Below the pieces are notes generated by a model. That model did not search any database and had not been told where the DNA came from. It saw nothing but the letters and a program-made list of their open reading frames with translations. Shown here piece after piece: positions 62,451 through 64,000 of a DNA stretch of 64,000 nucleotides (within the stretch, counting starts at the first letter, position 1; each line of letters starts with the position of its first letter). The position numbers and the translations under genes were made by a program. Source of the DNA: Callipepla californica brunnescens. Its lineage: Eukaryota; Chordata; Aves; Galliformes; Odontophoridae. The DNA lies in contig JALIRH010000013.1 in NCBI GenBank assembly GCA_023055505.1, positions 9,238,001 to 9,302,000 of the forward strand. The letters are read 5' to 3'.

Positions 62451-63938
62451 TGTGCGTGCAGCTAAGTGTAAGAGGATTGCAAGAAGCTATGAATGACTCC
62501 TGACAGGTGGCCATCAGTGCTGATCTGGAGTCCTGGCATGACATGTAGCTCTGGTTCCTGTATTTCCTAGAAGTCAATGGACATAAGTAACTTCCTCCAA
62601 AAGAGAGAATCAGATACCAAAGCTGTCTATTATTGCTCTGAAGAATTGTTAGAGTGATGGTTTGTAAAACTGACACTTTGATATCACTTATCTCCAAAGG
62701 AGAATCTACAGCTTCTATAATGCTGTAGATTTTGGTTGTGCCAAAGCTCTTAAGTATGATGACACTGAGGCAACTCATAAACTCAGGACTAAGTATGTGT
62801 TCAAATGCTGTGTTGGATCATTTCCAAGGCCTGCTGTTAGTCTTAGAATCAATTAAAGGCCACTACAGAGGGTTAGCGTTTGTCCTCTAGTCTTTGTTTA
62901 TCTGTATGTTTTAGTATTTCTTACAGGAAAAATTCCTACTAATTCTACCTCCTGGTGAAATAATATTTGCTTTATAATTGTCTGAGAATAGGCAAGTGTA
63001 TTATGTATAATCACATTTGGGGGAAATATAATTTGAATTTAAGGGAATTATTTTTTCCCACAACAGATGTATAATTCAATTAACATAAATGTTAAATCTA
63101 GGTATCACTTTACCTCTTCTGCACCGTGCAGGTAATTACTTTCTGGTTAACTCAAATTCCTTTCTAGCTGTAACAATTAAGATATTCATAATACATCTAG
63201 AGTGCTACCTCTTGTTCCTGCAACTAGTGAATCCTGTATCTGATCCTGCACATTTTAGCATTAGACATTATGAAAATGTGATTCTCTCTGCTGCATGTAC
63301 TCTATTTAAGAACAGTGTGTTAAAATGCATGAATTAAACGCTTTAAGAAATTCTGGATCAAGTTTGTAAACTAAAAATATCTTGGCTGTCCCTAAATATA
63401 AAGCTTAGGCATTCTATTTCAAGATGACGTGCTTACTGTTAGACAGAATTCACCTGGATTTGAGAATAAGCAGAAGTATTTAACTGTATCAGGATTCAGT
63501 TATTTAAAGCTGATGATCATCTGGTATTATGTGAGAAACAGGCTTCAGTATTCTATAGCTGTAGATACAAACAACTGAAAAATACTTCCTGAAAAAAAAA
63601 GTAAAGAAACTAAATGAATTGGCAATTGTGTGTTTTTCTTTTTATGTTTTGTTTTTCTCCAAATTAGTTGTTTTTATATAAACATACTGATCATAAACAC
63701 CGAGAGAATTATTTCAATAGCAGGTGCTGTTTTCTAACCATTTTTTCCCTATGGAGAAGAGACTCAAATAATTAAGGTTATGTGAAATCCATTCTAAATG
63801 ATTATTCAAATAATGGGCTTTTGGTTGCTCAAGATGTCAGAGTTGTATTTAGTTAGACACGAAAGCAGATACAGACACTTTGGTCTTCAGAGCTGAAAGA
63901 GAAATTTGTGAATGAAGGAAGTGCAGAGTTATGGGTAG
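62451..63938. other. Noncoding DNA, no gene recognised
   Basis: No exon is recognised. A 113-codon minus-strand open frame at 62437-62778 overlaps the CR1 edge and a hairpin and has no known domain. The rest is AT-rich with short A and T runs. Confidence 0.7.
62701..62733. repeat. 10-bp inverted repeat, 9-nt loop
   Basis: AATCTACAGC (62703-62712) pairs perfectly with GCTGTAGATT (62722-62731), and the stem can extend by a G-T and an A-T pair. The loop is TTCTATAAT. No function can be assigned. Confidence 0.88.
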
Positions 63939-64000
63939 AATCACAGTCATAGAATGGCTTGGATTGGAAGGGACATAAAAATCTAGTTCCAAGACACTGC
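63939..64000 (-). mobile_element. CR1 LINE 3' end, cut by window edge
   Basis: AATCACAGTCATAGAATGGC, TTGGATTGGAAGGGACATAA and ATCTAGTTCCAAGAC reproduce the antisense CR1 terminal repeat, the GGTTGGAAGGGACC block and CATCTAGTTCCAACC. The true 3' end is at the left (63939), and the body continues past position 64000. Similarity is high for the 62 bp visible. Confidence 0.92.

Noticed and set aside
1..64000. Operons, CRISPR arrays, phage or plasmid functions, tRNA and rRNA genes
   Set aside because: No ribosome-binding-site-spaced frames, no regularly spaced direct repeats, and no tRNA B-box with matching cloverleaf or rRNA signature were seen on either strand. Repeats and composition are avian.

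Overview
This window looks like a bird macrochromosome, most likely from a galliform (chicken, turkey or quail type). The DNA is AT-rich and CpG-poor. No open frame is longer than 134 codons, and nothing suggests bacterial, plasmid or phage DNA. Two kinds of repeat point to birds. The first is seven pieces of CR1 LINE retrotransposon, most of them showing the inverted CR1 3' end (AATCATAGAATC... GGTTGGAAGGGACC...). The second is two copies of a Galluhop-type mariner DNA transposon, a family known from the chicken genome. I could not fix the species or chromosome from the sequence alone.

Layout. 1-15.8 kb is single-copy-looking noncoding DNA with two short CR1 3' ends (5.2 and 7.4 kb), a CTCF-like motif (13.21 kb) and a possible conserved noncoding stretch (12.0-12.5 kb). 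15.85-17.07 kb is a decayed sense-strand CR1 reverse-transcriptase region, followed by an antisense CR1 3' end at 17.8 kb. 22.2-22.75 kb is a truncated mariner keeping the C-terminal part of its transposase on the minus strand. 22.7-32.6 kb is simple-sequence-rich noncoding DNA with a T30 run, an A19 run and a 49-nt pure pyrimidine tract. 32.57-33.11 kb is an internally deleted mariner with both terminal inverted repeats and a TA target duplication. 33.1-56.6 kb is a long stretch almost free of recognisable transposons. It contains two striking inverted repeats (39.2 and 48.1 kb) and candidate regulatory clusters (42.7-43.0, 44.3-44.7 and 56.25 kb). 56.58-56.97 kb is the best preserved CR1 3' region. 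60.74-61.07 kb is a GC-richer insert with internal repeats and a G11 purine tract that could be an old LTR-element fragment. 62.24-62.45 kb and 63.94-64.00 kb are further antisense CR1 pieces, the last cut by the window edge.

I found no protein-coding gene, exon, tRNA, rRNA, CRISPR array or operon that I could support. The window reads as intergenic (gene-desert) or large-intron DNA, so there is no gene set working together. The only protein-coding traces are dead transposon genes. I found no new biological system. The most useful leads are the nested inverted repeat near 39.2 kb, the 15-bp perfect inverted repeat near 48.1 kb, the unassigned insert near 60.9 kb and a few possible conserved regulatory stretches.
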